Assembly: GCF_000191045.1 (NCBI RefSeq)
Contig: NC_015185.1
Span: forward strand, 936,501-1,000,500
DNA from: Desulfurobacterium thermolithotrophum DSM 11699
GTDB taxonomy: Bacteria > Aquificota > Aquificia > Desulfurobacteriales > Desulfurobacteriaceae
DNA length: 64,000 bases
Direction: 5' to 3'
Below, one piece after another: positions 26,195-35,927 of the stretch. A program made the position numbers and the translations under genes. Numbering within the stretch: position 1 is the first letter of the stretch; every line of letters begins with the position of its first letter. The notes under the pieces were generated by a model. The model was not told the DNA's origin. It searched no databases and was given only the letters and a program-made list of their open reading frames with translations.

Positions 26195-26232
26195 TTAATA
26201 GATGTTTACGCTATTAATAGATGTTTACGCTA
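26195..26232. repeat. Perfect 19-bp tandem direct repeat upstream of the alcohol dehydrogenase gene
   Basis: TTAATAGATGTTTACGCTA occurs twice head to tail (26195-26213 and 26214-26232). The junction creates the palindrome CTATTAATAG (26211-26220). It lies in the 119-bp gap between lpxC and the dehydrogenase gene; downstream on the minus strand is a TATAAA-like -10, so the repeat could be an operator overlapping the -35. Confidence 0.85.
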
Positions 26233-26267
26233 GAAGAAAAAACCAACTATAGATATTATAAAAAACT

Positions 26268-27188
26268 TTAATTAGTACTGTAAGCCTCTTCATTTCCTAA
26301 TAGTGAAGTTGTAATCTTCTGAGATTTTATTTCTAGCTCTACAACTTCGTATGCTTTTTCTTGGTAAATTGTTTTAACAAGAGCAGCATTAAGTGCATGA
26401 CCTGTTCGATAAGCTGTCACTTTTGCAAGAAGAGGATACCCAAGTATGTATAAATCTCCGACTAAGTCTAACGTTTTATGTGCTACAAACTCGTTTTCCA
26501 TTCTAAGACCCGATTCATTTAAGATGTCATACTTATCTATGACAATCGCGTTTTCAAGACTTCCTCCTCTTGCAAGTCCAGCTGCTCTGAGGGCTTCTAC
26601 CTCATGGTAAAAACAAAACGTTCTTGCTTTTGAGATCTCTTTAAAATTTTCGAGGTTATGAGAATAAACTAATCTTTGATACCTTATTTTTTTATAGGTA
26701 TGATCAAAGGAAATAGTATTATCTATTATCAACTCTTCAAATGGCTCTGCTTTAATTCTTTTGTTATCGTGCTCTATTGAAATTTCCGTAGTTAACTTTA
26801 AGTACTTTCTTTTCTTTTTTTGTTCTTTTACTCCAGAGTCTTCAAAAAGATAGATGTATGGAGCTGAACTTCCATCTAAAATAGGAAGTTCTTCTGAGTC
26901 AAGATATACAAAAAGGTTATCTATACCAAAAGCTGATAATGCTGCCATAAGATGTTCAACTGTTTGAACTGATATCTCTCCATTTGAAAGATTTGTTGCA
27001 TAGTACAATTTCGATAGATATTTTGGAGAAACTTTAATTGATGGTAAGCTTGATATATCCGTCCTTACAAAAACTATTCCGGTATCAGGAGGTGCTGGAA
27101 GAAGTTTGACGTTCACCTTTTTACCTGTATGAAGACCTATTCCACTGAAAGTTATCTCTTTAGCAATTGTTCTCTGAAAGACCTGCAT
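26268..27188 (-). CDS. lpxC: UDP-3-O-acyl-N-acetylglucosamine deacetylase
   Basis: A 306-residue zinc deacetylase, the committed step of lipid A synthesis. Visible: FSGIGLHTGKKV, zinc ligand in VEHLMAALSAFGIDN, EFVAHKTLDLVGDLYILG, and AYRTGHALN. The presence shows a lipid A outer membrane, consistent with GmhA and the porin elsewhere in the window. GGAG precedes the ATG. A TATAAT box (in the 90-bp upstream gap) may be its -10. Confidence 0.95.
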   Translation of the reverse strand: MQVFQRTIAKEITFSGIGLHTGKKVNVKLLPAPPDTGIVFVRTDISSLPSIKVSPKYLSKLYYATNLSNGEISVQTVEHLMAALSAFGIDNLFVYLDSEELPILDGSSAPYIYLFEDSGVKEQKKKRKYLKLTTEISIEHDNKRIKAEPFEELIIDNTISFDHTYKKIRYQRLVYSHNLENFKEISKARTFCFYHEVEALRAAGLARGGSLENAIVIDKYDILNESGLRMENEFVAHKTLDLVGDLYILGYPLLAKVTAYRTGHALNAALVKTIYQEKAYEVVELEIKSQKITTSLLGNEEAYSTN

Positions 27189-27278
27189 TAGCTTCTCCTA
27201 TTCTTTTTGCATAACACATTATAATTTAGAAATAAGAAAAATTTTTAAATTTGAAGAAAAATTTTTTGCAAATTTGCA

Positions 27279-28916
27279 TTAATCACAAAGACCACAGGCC
27301 TTACATCCAGGAAAACAATGAGGAGTAGCTTTTCTTTTATAAGTATTACAGTATTCTCTCCATAAGTATTCTCTTTTTATTCCGCTATCTACTACTTCCC
27401 ACGGAAAGAGTTCATCTTTTTCTCTTTCTCGCGTATAAAGATTATCTATCTTTAATCCTTTTTCCTTTAAGCTTTTACGGAAATTTACTCCGTGAACAGC
27501 AGACTCGATAGCAGCTTCTCCTATTCTTGTATCACCCCGACATATGACAGCTTGAAGGATAGTTCTTTTTATATTTTCATAACTGATTTCTACATTAGGA
27601 ATTTTTCCTATTTCCTTTTTTAAAAGTCTAATTTTCTTTTCAATCTCTGATTTTGGATTTAACCCATACCACTGAAAAGGAGTAAAAGGTTTTGATATTA
27701 TAGGGTTAACACTTAAGTGTATTTTTCCTACTTTACCACGGGCTTTCCAAAACTTTAGTGCTAGTTCTCTAAACCTTTTAGCCATTTCTACAATTCCCAT
27801 TAAATCATCTGTGGTTTCTCCCGGTAAGCCAATTAGAAAATAAAGCTTTATGTTTTCTGCTCCATGTTCTAAAGCTCTTTCAGCAAAAGAAAAATACTTT
27901 TCATCAGGGACTTTTTTGTTTATGGCATATCTAAGAGATTCGTTTCCAGTTTCTGGAGCAAGTGTTACAGTTTTTTGTTGTGATTCCTCTACTATTTTAA
28001 AAATATAAGGGGATGGAGAAGAAACTTTAAGAGAAGAAAAAGAAGCCTTAACGTTATGTTTTTTTAAAATTTTAAAAAGCTCTTCCATTTTTGAATAATC
28101 TGTTACACCTGCTCCAATTAATCCTACTCTATTTCCATATCTTTTTGCTATTTCTATTTCCTTTTCTAAGATTTCTATTTTCTTCTCTCTATAGGGAAGT
28201 CCCATATAAGTTGCAACGCAGAAACGGCATTTTTCTATGCAACCTCTATTAACTTCAATTAAGTACATGTCTTTGAAAGTTATGTCACCTGAAAGAAAAC
28301 AAGAATGAGAGTAGGTTGTCGAGAAAAACGGAGATCTGAATATTTTTTTTCTTTCTCCTTCAATTTTCTCTACAAACTCTCCCTTATAGTGGAATCTGTA
28401 CTCTCTACTTAAAATTACATTATCAAATGCGCTAAGCTCTTCTATTTTTTTATTGCTTTCTGCCAATTTTTTTATGACATCTTCAAGTCTTCTTTCTGCT
28501 TCTCCAAGATAAATAGCATCAAAAAGTGGCATAAAGGGAGCAGGATTATAGAAAAGACCAATTCCTCCACCTAATATAACAGGAAAATCCTTTCCTTCTC
28601 GTTCTTCTCTTAAAGGAGGAATTCCTTCTTTGTGAAGAATAGAGGCAACTTCGAAAAGATGATCTTCATAAGTAATTGAAAAAGCAATAACATCAAATTC
28701 TTTTAAATTTTTTTCAAGAAAAAAAGAGCTTTTTGTATCTTTAAAGAATAAATCACAGCTTACACCTTCTACTGAATTAAGAATAGAATAAACTCGATGT
28801 ATCGCTAAGCTTGAAAGTCCTATTTTCGCCTCTCCAGGATATACAAGACAGACTTTGAAGTCTCCCTTTTTGAACTGTAGATGGTTACATTCTTCTATTA
28901 AAATAACTTCTGTCAT
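27279..28916 (-). CDS. B12-binding-domain radical SAM protein of unknown function
   Basis: A 545-residue protein. An N-terminal cobalamin-binding-like Rossmann domain (FKVCLVYPGEAKIGLSSLAIHRVYSIL to FDVIAFSITYEDH) precedes a radical SAM core with RGCIEKCRFC around residue 228 and the typical APETGNESLRYAINK and LPGETTDDL strands. The tail ends in a cysteine-rich cluster, CFPGCKACGLCD, which may hold another Fe-S cluster. Such proteins with degenerate B12 domains are common in anaerobes; no substrate can be assigned. It follows ftsZ by 10 bp. Confidence 0.75.
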   Translation of the reverse strand: MTEVILIEECNHLQFKKGDFKVCLVYPGEAKIGLSSLAIHRVYSILNSVEGVSCDLFFKDTKSSFFLEKNLKEFDVIAFSITYEDHLFEVASILHKEGIPPLREEREGKDFPVILGGGIGLFYNPAPFMPLFDAIYLGEAERRLEDVIKKLAESNKKIEELSAFDNVILSREYRFHYKGEFVEKIEGERKKIFRSPFFSTTYSHSCFLSGDITFKDMYLIEVNRGCIEKCRFCVATYMGLPYREKKIEILEKEIEIAKRYGNRVGLIGAGVTDYSKMEELFKILKKHNVKASFSSLKVSSPSPYIFKIVEESQQKTVTLAPETGNESLRYAINKKVPDEKYFSFAERALEHGAENIKLYFLIGLPGETTDDLMGIVEMAKRFRELALKFWKARGKVGKIHLSVNPIISKPFTPFQWYGLNPKSEIEKKIRLLKKEIGKIPNVEISYENIKRTILQAVICRGDTRIGEAAIESAVHGVNFRKSLKEKGLKIDNLYTREREKDELFPWEVVDSGIKREYLWREYCNTYKRKATPHCFPGCKACGLCD

Positions 28917-28926
28917 TTAAACCTAT

Positions 28927-30027
28927 TTATTCTTCATCCTTTAACTGTTCTAATAATTTAGAGATATCTAAGTCAAGTTCTTCTATTGTTTCTTTAGAGC
29001 TAAAAGCTGGCTCTCCTGTGTGTGTGTAATTTCTTGTAAATCCAGATTCAAATCTTAAAGGCCTTCCTTTTTCATCAAAACCTGTAGCAATTACGGTAAC
29101 TTCTATTGAACCTTCCAAAGATTCATCTATTTTTACACCAAAGAAGAAATTAGTGTCATCTCTTTTAGCTCTTTCCTTGATAAGTCCAGCAGCTGCATAT
29201 GCCTCATCAAGAGTTAAATCATTTCCTCCTGTAATGTTTACCAAGATTCTGCTTGCACCTTCAACCTGAACATTTTCAAGCAGAGGATTGTCAATAGCTT
29301 TCCTTGCAGCAGTGAGAGCTCTATCTTCTCCGCTTGCTTCACCTGTACCCATAAGAGCATAACCACCACTGTGCATCACAGACTTAACATCTGCAAAATC
29401 AAGATTTATAAGTCCAGGTCGTGTAATAACCTCCGTTATACCTTTAACAGCTTGGTAGAGAACATTGTCTGCAAGCTTAAATGCATTTAAAATGCTCATA
29501 TCTTTAGGAGCTACCGTGAGAAGTTTTTGATTTGGTACTACCATAAGAGTATCTACAAATTCCTTTAGCCTTCTAATTCCAGCTTCTGCAAACTCGTGTC
29601 TCTTTCTCCCTTCAAAGTCAAAAGGCCTTGTTACTACTCCTACTGTCAATATTCCCATATCTTTTGCAATCTTTGCAACTATTGGAGCTGCACCTGTTCC
29701 TGTTCCACCGCCCATTCCTGCTGTAATAAAAACCATGTCTGAACCTTCAAGAATTTCTCTTATCTTTGGTTCATCTTCAAGAGCCGATTGCTCCCCAATT
29801 TCTGGCTTTCCACCAGCTCCTAAACCTTTTGTAAGTTTTTCTCCGATTTGAACCTTTATAGGTACTTGTAGCTTAGAAAGAACCTGAACATCTGTATTTA
29901 TTGCTACAAAATCTACACCTTCGATTCCTCTTTCAAGCATTCTTGCAACAGCGTTTCCTCCACCGCCTCCGACGCCTATAACCTTTATTACTGGACCTTG
30001 AAAACTTTCATCTGCTATGTCAAACAT
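28927..30027 (-). CDS. ftsZ: Cell division protein FtsZ
   Basis: A 366-residue tubulin-like GTPase forming the division ring. Visible: VIGVGGGGGNAVARM, the tubulin signature GMGGGTGTGAAP, NTDVQVL, and NLDFADVK. The C-terminal peptide is LDLDISKLLEQLKDEE, rather different from the classical DIPxFLR tail that binds FtsA. I prefer the second ATG (30027), 5 bp after GGAGG. ftsA is directly upstream. Confidence 0.96.
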   Translation of the reverse strand: MFDIADESFQGPVIKVIGVGGGGGNAVARMLERGIEGVDFVAINTDVQVLSKLQVPIKVQIGEKLTKGLGAGGKPEIGEQSALEDEPKIREILEGSDMVFITAGMGGGTGTGAAPIVAKIAKDMGILTVGVVTRPFDFEGRKRHEFAEAGIRRLKEFVDTLMVVPNQKLLTVAPKDMSILNAFKLADNVLYQAVKGITEVITRPGLINLDFADVKSVMHSGGYALMGTGEASGEDRALTAARKAIDNPLLENVQVEGASRILVNITGGNDLTLDEAYAAAGLIKERAKRDDTNFFFGVKIDESLEGSIEVTVIATGFDEKGRPLRFESGFTRNYTHTGEPAFSSKETIEELDLDISKLLEQLKDEE

Positions 30028-30040
30028 CATTCCTCCTAAA

Positions 30041-31285
30041 CTAAATCAAATCTGCTATAAATCGCCATATACCAGAGAATAATCCGCCTTTTGAATATTC
30101 CTTAGTTAAGTCTTCTTTTATATCTGATAGTCTTTTCTTGTTCTTTAATGAAAGAACATAGTTTGTTACTCCAACAATAGGAGCATAGGAAGGATCTTTT
30201 AGTCTTTCATCACTTGAATTCATGACGGTAGCAGGAGCCTTTAGGAGTTTAGATGTTAAAAGATCTATGTCCTGAAGCTTTGATAAACCTCCTGTAAGGT
30301 AGACTCTATTAAGCTCGCTAACAAAAGAAGGATCTTTTGCATGGAGTTCTTCTTTAATGTCCTTAAGCAACTTTTTTAACTGCATATGAATAAATATGGA
30401 GATAAGTATTTTGGGAGCTCTCTTATGATTTGAACCATAGTTTATAGTAATTATTTCCTCTGGATTAACTTTGAATGCATAAGCACTTCCATACTCTTTA
30501 TAAAGTCTTTCTGCTTCCTTTCTATTCACCTTAAGCTGCTTAACAATAAAGTCAATAATATCTTCACTTCCAAAAGGTATATGTTTATTAAGAATTGGTT
30601 TATCTTCCCTAAAGTAAAAGTACTCCGTGTTACCTGCTCCCATATAAATTACAAGATTATTGTTAAAGTATGTTTTTTCATCTTTTATTCCATGGAATGC
30701 TGCCAAAGACTGTAGTACTAAACCTTTTAATCTAAGATTGACTTCTCTTAAAAGGGATTCTATCGTTTTTATTGATGATTTTGTAGCTAAGACTACAAAA
30801 GCTTTCATTGTTAATTCTCGGCCGTTATGACCTATCGGATTTTGAATTCCTGTAAGGTTTTCTATGATAAATTCCTGAGGAATAATGTGGATGACATCGT
30901 AGTGATTTTTTACAGTTTGACCTAATTTTTTCATTAATTCTCTTTGAGCTTTATTCTTAACTTCATTAACATCACTATAAGATATTGTTTGTATGCCAGG
31001 AAAGGTTATTTTTGATTCAACAACATAACTTAAAGTGTGAGCTCCTGTTACTAATACATAAGCTTCATTAGGAATTGTTGTTGAAGTTTCCATTTTTAGT
31101 TTGTTAAGAGCAGATTTCAAAGAATCTTTAGCCGACTGAAAATTTACAATGTTACCGCTTTTTATTCCTCTTGAAGGAGCAGTTGTCACAGTTAATTTTC
31201 TTTTTCCATCCGAGTGGACAACAGAAAGAGCAGTTCTTATAGAAGAAGTCCCGAGATCTATAGTTAAAATTTTTTGTTCAAGCAT
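30041..31285 (-). CDS. ftsA: Cell division protein FtsA
   Basis: A 414-residue actin-like membrane tether for FtsZ. Visible: TIDLGTSSIRTALS, the central NLVIYMGAGNTEYFYF phosphate-2 strand, VYLTGGLSKLQDID, and a C-terminal amphipathic GIWRFIADLI helix for membrane attachment. GGGAGG precedes the ATG. It overlaps ftsQ by 22 bp. Confidence 0.92.
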   Translation of the reverse strand: MLEQKILTIDLGTSSIRTALSVVHSDGKRKLTVTTAPSRGIKSGNIVNFQSAKDSLKSALNKLKMETSTTIPNEAYVLVTGAHTLSYVVESKITFPGIQTISYSDVNEVKNKAQRELMKKLGQTVKNHYDVIHIIPQEFIIENLTGIQNPIGHNGRELTMKAFVVLATKSSIKTIESLLREVNLRLKGLVLQSLAAFHGIKDEKTYFNNNLVIYMGAGNTEYFYFREDKPILNKHIPFGSEDIIDFIVKQLKVNRKEAERLYKEYGSAYAFKVNPEEIITINYGSNHKRAPKILISIFIHMQLKKLLKDIKEELHAKDPSFVSELNRVYLTGGLSKLQDIDLLTSKLLKAPATVMNSSDERLKDPSYAPIVGVTNYVLSLKNKKRLSDIKEDLTKEYSKGGLFSGIWRFIADLI

Positions 31286-31995
31286 TGATTCCTCCCTCTT
31301 ATAAGCAGATTGGAAAATCGAAAGTCGTAAACGCCAGAAGTTAACTTATTTATAAGTTTATAAAATTTTATAAAGTTATTCCAGGAATTTCCACTATTCC
31401 CTAAATAAACAATTGTTTTTGTTTCTGGAAAGATCAAATTTACCCCTATATCTGTTATTGTTACTTTTGGTTTCATACCATTAATGTTTAGATTCTTAAT
31501 TCTTTCTTTTGCGAGAGCTATTTCCATTCTTATTAAGTTCTTAAGCTTAGTAAAACCATTTTCTATCATAAAAGGAGAACTATTTCCTTTATAAAAATAA
31601 ATGGGGCTAATAGGATAAACTCCATCTTTTTTGGCAAGAACAAAACCGTTATCTCTAATAAAATAGGTACTTCCCTTAAAAAAAAGTCCTAGGGAAGGTT
31701 TAGCTTCAACTATTCTAAATAATAAAGTGCCGTTTTTTAAAGCTATATCACACTTTTTTACCCAAGGAAGAGAATTTGCCAATTCTTTGAGATACTCAAT
31801 CTCCTCTGGACCAATATTTTCACCAGGTTTAATGAATGGGAAAATATGCTGACTTATTTGTGCTTTCCAGCTACCACTTCCTTTTACTATTTCTAATTTT
31901 ACTTGTTTAACTTTTTGAGGAGCAGTTAAAAAGCCGTAAATAGCAATACCTAAAGCAAAAAGGAGAAAAAAGAAAAAAATCGCAAACTTTTTCAA
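31264..31995 (-). CDS. ftsQ: FtsQ/DivIB-like cell division protein
   Basis: A 243-residue single-pass membrane protein: one N-terminal helix (FAIFFFFLLFALGIAIYGFL), then a POTRA-like domain (VKLEIVKGSGSWKAQ to LPWVKKCDIALKNGTLLFRIVEAKPSLGL) and the FtsQ beta domain (FIRDNGFVLAKKDG). Sequence is diverged, and the call leans on its place between ddl and ftsA. It overlaps the ddl stop as ATGA. Confidence 0.8.
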   Translation of the reverse strand: MKKFAIFFFFLLFALGIAIYGFLTAPQKVKQVKLEIVKGSGSWKAQISQHIFPFIKPGENIGPEEIEYLKELANSLPWVKKCDIALKNGTLLFRIVEAKPSLGLFFKGSTYFIRDNGFVLAKKDGVYPISPIYFYKGNSSPFMIENGFTKLKNLIRMEIALAKERIKNLNINGMKPKVTITDIGVNLIFPETKTIVYLGNSGNSWNNFIKFYKLINKLTSGVYDFRFSNLLIRGRNQCLNKKF

Positions 31996-32867
31996 CTTTC
32001 CAAAATCTCCTCTATCAGTTTCTCAAATGGTATTCCAGCAGCATTAGCAGCTTTTGGCAGAAGACTTCTTTCCGTCATTCCAGGAATAGTATTTACTTCA
32101 AGAACATAAGGATTATTCCATTTATCTATTCTAAAATCGATTCTTATAGCTCCTTTACATTCAAGAACCTTAAAAATTTTCTCAGAAATTTTCTTTAGCT
32201 TTTCTTGAAGTTTTAAGTTTAAATTAGCAGGAACTTTATACTCCGTTGTTTGCTTTTTATACTTAGAATCAAAATCGTAAAAACCAGTTTCTGTGACGAT
32301 TTCTACCGGAGGAAGAGCAAAACCATTTAAAACAGCAACTGTTATTTCTCTTCCTTCTATATATTCCTCTATAATTATTTTTGAGTCATACTTAAAAGCT
32401 TCTTCTACTGCTTTTTGGAATGAATTTTCATCTTTTACTACACTAATTCCAACTGTAGAGCCTGTTCTTGCCGGCTTTACAACACAAGGAATTTCAACAG
32501 GTTCTATTTTATCTCCTTGAAAGAAAGTCTCTCCTGCAGGAACAGGTATATTGTAAGTTTTTAACACTCTTTTAGTAATGTCTTTATCCATACAGATAGC
32601 ACTGGTTTGTGTGTTACAACCTGTGTAATTGTAACCTGCTATTTCAAGAAGTCCTTGAACTGTGCCATCTTCTCCGGGAGATCCGTGAAGAGTAATAAAG
32701 ACTTTATCAGGTTTTTGCTGTTTCAGTTTTTCTGTAATATTCTCATCAAGCTCTAACTCAAAAACCTGATGCCCTAATTTTTTCAAAGCAAAGATAACAC
32801 TTTTAGCACTTTTCCTTGAAATCTCAGCTTCCGGAGAAGGACCTCCATATATAACAGCTACTTTCAA
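31992..32867 (-). CDS. ddl: D-alanine--D-alanine ligase
   Basis: A 291-residue ATP-grasp ligase. Visible: AVIYGGPSPEAEISRKSA, LHGSPGEDGTVQGLLE, CVVKPARTGSTVGISVV, and VLEVNTIPGMTERSLLPKAA. It makes the dipeptide that MurF, encoded directly upstream with a 4-bp overlap, adds to the wall precursor. Confidence 0.95.
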   Translation of the reverse strand: MKVAVIYGGPSPEAEISRKSAKSVIFALKKLGHQVFELELDENITEKLKQQKPDKVFITLHGSPGEDGTVQGLLEIAGYNYTGCNTQTSAICMDKDITKRVLKTYNIPVPAGETFFQGDKIEPVEIPCVVKPARTGSTVGISVVKDENSFQKAVEEAFKYDSKIIIEEYIEGREITVAVLNGFALPPVEIVTETGFYDFDSKYKKQTTEYKVPANLNLKLQEKLKKISEKIFKVLECKGAIRIDFRIDKWNNPYVLEVNTIPGMTERSLLPKAANAAGIPFEKLIEEILES

Positions 32868-34171
32868 CTTTTATACCTCTCTCTTATTATTCTTGCAATC
32901 TTCTCTAATCGGTTTCCTCGAGAACCTTTTACTAAAACAGCTTTACCTTGGAAATGGAAAGTTTTAATAAACTTAATAAGTTCTTCCTGACTTGTAAAGT
33001 AAGATTTTTTACCTTTAAATACTTTAAAAGTACTTTCTGTTTCTTTTCCATACGCTATAAGCGTTTCTACTTTGGCATGGTTAAGGAGCTCTCCTATCTT
33101 TTCGTGTTCTTTTTTAGATTCTTCTCCTAATTCAAGCATCTCTCCAATTATTGCAACCTTTGGTAATTCCTGAAGAGACAGGACCTTTATTGCATTTTCC
33201 ATAGATTTCGGATTTGCATTGTAGGAGTCATCTATGAGAATTACTTTGTTAAGTTGCTCTACAGTAAGTCTCATTTCTGGTGGAGTAAATGTTCTTATCA
33301 GCTCTGAAACTTTTTCAATGTTAACTTTAAAAACTTCCGCTAGTCCAACTGCTATAAGGGTGGAATTTACTACTCCTAAACCTGGAATAGGAGAAAAAAA
33401 TTGAAGTCTTCTTCCAAAACTTTCTATTAGAAATTCGGTTTTATTAGGAAAAAGCTGTACATCTAAAAGTTTTATATCTCCTTCCCTACCAAAAGTTATT
33501 GTTTCTTTACTTTTTGAAAACTCTTTAAACTGAATAGGAACTATTGACAGTATAGCACCTTCTGTTATAGAAAGTTTTTCCTTAACTATATCTGAAATGT
33601 CTTTAAAACCTGCTGTGTGGGCTTTTTCAACTGCTGTTACCACGGAAATTTCAGGCTTAACGATTTCTACTAATTCAGGGATTTCTCCTTGCCTATTTGT
33701 TCCAAGTTCTTGAATGTAAAGCTCAGTATCTAAAGGAAGGTTTGACAATGTATAAGTCAATCCCAAAATATTGTTGAAACTCTTTACATTTCTATAAGTT
33801 TTAAAGAATTTAGAAAAAACGTGAGTTAAGAGCTCTTTTGTTGTCGTTTTCCCTACACTTCCAGTGATTGCAATAGTGGTTCCATTAAAATTTCCTCTCT
33901 TCCATTTTCCTAAAAGTTTAAAAGCTTCAAATGTATTTTTTACTTCTATTAAAAATTTTCCCTCGGGAATAGGAAGAGTTCTCTCAGATAAGGTACCACT
34001 AGCGCCGTTTTGGAAAGCGTCTTTTATAAACTGATGTCCATCTCGATTTCCTCTTAGTGGAACAAAAAGACTTCCTTTTTTGACATTTCTTGAATCAAAT
34101 TCAATCGAATTAACTTTTCCGTTTCCTATAAGTTTTCCCTTAACTATCTTTGCAACTTCTTCTGCTCTCAT
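32864..34171 (-). CDS. murF: UDP-MurNAc-tripeptide--D-alanyl-D-alanine ligase
   Basis: A 435-residue Mur ligase. Visible: N-terminal FDSRNVKKGSLFVPLRGNRDGHQFI, ATP-binding ITGSVGKTTTKE, the QELGTNRQGEIPEL middle, and VILIDDSYNANPKSMENAI, which is diagnostic of MurF. It overlaps murE by 32 bp and ddl by 4 bp. Confidence 0.95.
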   Translation of the reverse strand: MRAEEVAKIVKGKLIGNGKVNSIEFDSRNVKKGSLFVPLRGNRDGHQFIKDAFQNGASGTLSERTLPIPEGKFLIEVKNTFEAFKLLGKWKRGNFNGTTIAITGSVGKTTTKELLTHVFSKFFKTYRNVKSFNNILGLTYTLSNLPLDTELYIQELGTNRQGEIPELVEIVKPEISVVTAVEKAHTAGFKDISDIVKEKLSITEGAILSIVPIQFKEFSKSKETITFGREGDIKLLDVQLFPNKTEFLIESFGRRLQFFSPIPGLGVVNSTLIAVGLAEVFKVNIEKVSELIRTFTPPEMRLTVEQLNKVILIDDSYNANPKSMENAIKVLSLQELPKVAIIGEMLELGEESKKEHEKIGELLNHAKVETLIAYGKETESTFKVFKGKKSYFTSQEELIKFIKTFHFQGKAVLVKGSRGNRLEKIARIIRERYKS

Positions 34172-35600
34172 AGAAACTTTCTACAACCTCTCTATCACTA
34201 AAGTGTATTTTTTTATTTCCGATAATCTGATAGTTTTCATGCCCTTTACCAGCTATTAAAACTATGTCATTTCCTCTTTTTTCTTCCAAAGCTTTAAAGA
34301 TAGCTTCTTTTCTATTTGGAATCACAATAACTTTTTCTCTATTTTCTATTCCTGAAAGGATGTCTTCTATTATCTTTGAAGGTTCCTCACTTCTTGGATT
34401 ATCATTTGTAATTATAACTCTATCTGAAAATTTTTCTGCAACCTTTCCCATAAAGGGTCTTTTTTCCCTATCTCTATCTCCTCCACATCCAAAAACTGTT
34501 ATTAACTTTCCCTTTTTAATTTGAGAAAGTACTGTTAAGACTTTCTCAAGAGCATCAGGAGTATGAGCATAATCGATAAAGACATTTTCTACAACTTCTT
34601 CAAGTCTTCCAGGAACTTTAATACTCTCGAATAAATCTTTTATTTCCTCTGCTTTAAAACCAAGAGAAACAAGAAGAGAAAAAGCAGCCGCAACGTTGTA
34701 AGCGTTGTATTCTCCTTTTAAGTTAGTTTTAATTACGTATCTTTTATTTTCTAACCTTAAGGTAATTTCACTTCCAAACTTTTTATTTTCTACATTCTCT
34801 ATCTTTACTTTTCCATTTTTTCCATATGTTATAAGTTCACACGGAAAAATAGCTCTCAATCCAGACAAAACTTTCCCAAATGGGTCATCTATGTTTATAA
34901 CTGAGATACTTTTTGTAAGGAAAAAAAGTTTTTCCTTAGAGAGAAAGTAACCGTAGATGTCTTTGTGAAAGTCTAAGTGATCCTGAGTAAGATTTGTAAA
35001 AATTGCTCCTTCAAATTTAATTCCTGTAACTCTATGAAGTTCAAGACCGTGAGAAGAAACTTCGGATACTACAAACTCTATTTTTTGGTCTAAAAATTCT
35101 CTTAAGAGTTTATTATATTCTAAAGAAGAAGGTGTCGTTCTACTTGCAGCCTTTCTTTTATAGGGAGTACCGTATTCTACAGTTCCTATTATTGCTGTCT
35201 TATGCCCTAATTTGTTCAAAACGTTATATATAATGTAAGAAGTAGTTGTTTTTCCATTTGTACCAGTTACTCCAATTACCTTTAATTTTTTTGAAGGTTC
35301 ACCAAAGAATTTTGAAACAATAAGAGCTTCCTTTTCTCTAATATCCTTAACATAAATAAAAGGTACTTTGTACTTTTTAGAGTAAAGTTTTACTACTTCG
35401 GCATTATCTGAAATAACAGCGACAGCTCCTTTTTTTATAGCCTCAGGAATAAACTTATTACCATCAGTAGAAAATCCGGTAATAGCAAAGAAAAGGGAAC
35501 CCGGAATAACTTCCCGGGAATCATCTGTAATGCTCAATATCTCTAAATCGATTCCTTCATAAGAAATTCCAATATGATTTAAAAGTTTCTTAAGCTTCAC
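34140..35600 (-). CDS. murE: UDP-MurNAc-L-Ala-D-Glu--2,6-diaminopimelate ligase
   Basis: A 486-residue Mur ligase. Visible: ATP-binding VTGTNGKTTTSY, TQDHLDFHKDIYGYFLSKEKLF, YAHTPDALEKVL, and the diaminoacid-selecting TNDNPRSEEP, whose DNPR points to meso-diaminopimelate. I prefer GTG 35600 (MKLKKLLNHIG), since MurE proteins begin about there; a TTG at 35624 is the alternative. The start overlaps the YtxH-like gene by 11 bp. Confidence 0.93.
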   Translation of the reverse strand: MKLKKLLNHIGISYEGIDLEILSITDDSREVIPGSLFFAITGFSTDGNKFIPEAIKKGAVAVISDNAEVVKLYSKKYKVPFIYVKDIREKEALIVSKFFGEPSKKLKVIGVTGTNGKTTTSYIIYNVLNKLGHKTAIIGTVEYGTPYKRKAASRTTPSSLEYNKLLREFLDQKIEFVVSEVSSHGLELHRVTGIKFEGAIFTNLTQDHLDFHKDIYGYFLSKEKLFFLTKSISVINIDDPFGKVLSGLRAIFPCELITYGKNGKVKIENVENKKFGSEITLRLENKRYVIKTNLKGEYNAYNVAAAFSLLVSLGFKAEEIKDLFESIKVPGRLEEVVENVFIDYAHTPDALEKVLTVLSQIKKGKLITVFGCGGDRDREKRPFMGKVAEKFSDRVIITNDNPRSEEPSKIIEDILSGIENREKVIVIPNRKEAIFKALEEKRGNDIVLIAGKGHENYQIIGNKKIHFSDREVVESFYESRRSCKDS

Positions 35601-35892
35601 TTTTCTTATGGATTGTCTCCTCAAGTTTCTTTATCTTGGCTTCAACTTCTTCCAAAATGTTTCTTTTTTCTTGTTCACTTAAGTGTTCCTTTCCTGATTT
35701 AAGAAGATGATTTACTAATTCGGAAATTTCTTTTACTAAATTTCTAGTTCTTTCTGGTAAATCGCTTTCTTTTATTTGTTTCTGAAGTTCTTCTATCTTG
35801 TCAAGAATTTCTTCTTTTTTCGTTGTTGCAAGATAGGTTATTCCTGCTCCAAGAACACTTCCTAATAAAAATATTACTGAACTTCTCTTCAT
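35590..35892 (-). CDS. YtxH-like small membrane protein
   Basis: A 100-residue protein with one N-terminal helix (SSVIFLLGSVLGAGITYLA) and a long charged coiled coil (EEILDKIEELQKQIKE..., LEEVEAKIKKLEETI). This matches the YtxH style of general small envelope protein. GGAGGAG precedes ATG 35892. It heads the murE-murF cluster after a DUF948-like gene, where other bacteria place ftsL/ftsI; it may be an envelope scaffold, but function is not known. Confidence 0.65.
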   Translation of the reverse strand: MKRSSVIFLLGSVLGAGITYLATTKKEEILDKIEELQKQIKESDLPERTRNLVKEISELVNHLLKSGKEHLSEQEKRNILEEVEAKIKKLEETIHKKSEA

Positions 35893-35927
35893 AACTCCTC
35901 CACAATTGGCTTTACTTTTAATATAGG

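Noticed and set aside
27264-27278. GCAAATTTGC palindrome before lpxC as a terminator
   Set aside because: AT-rich self-complement with little stem strength; not distinguishable from chance.
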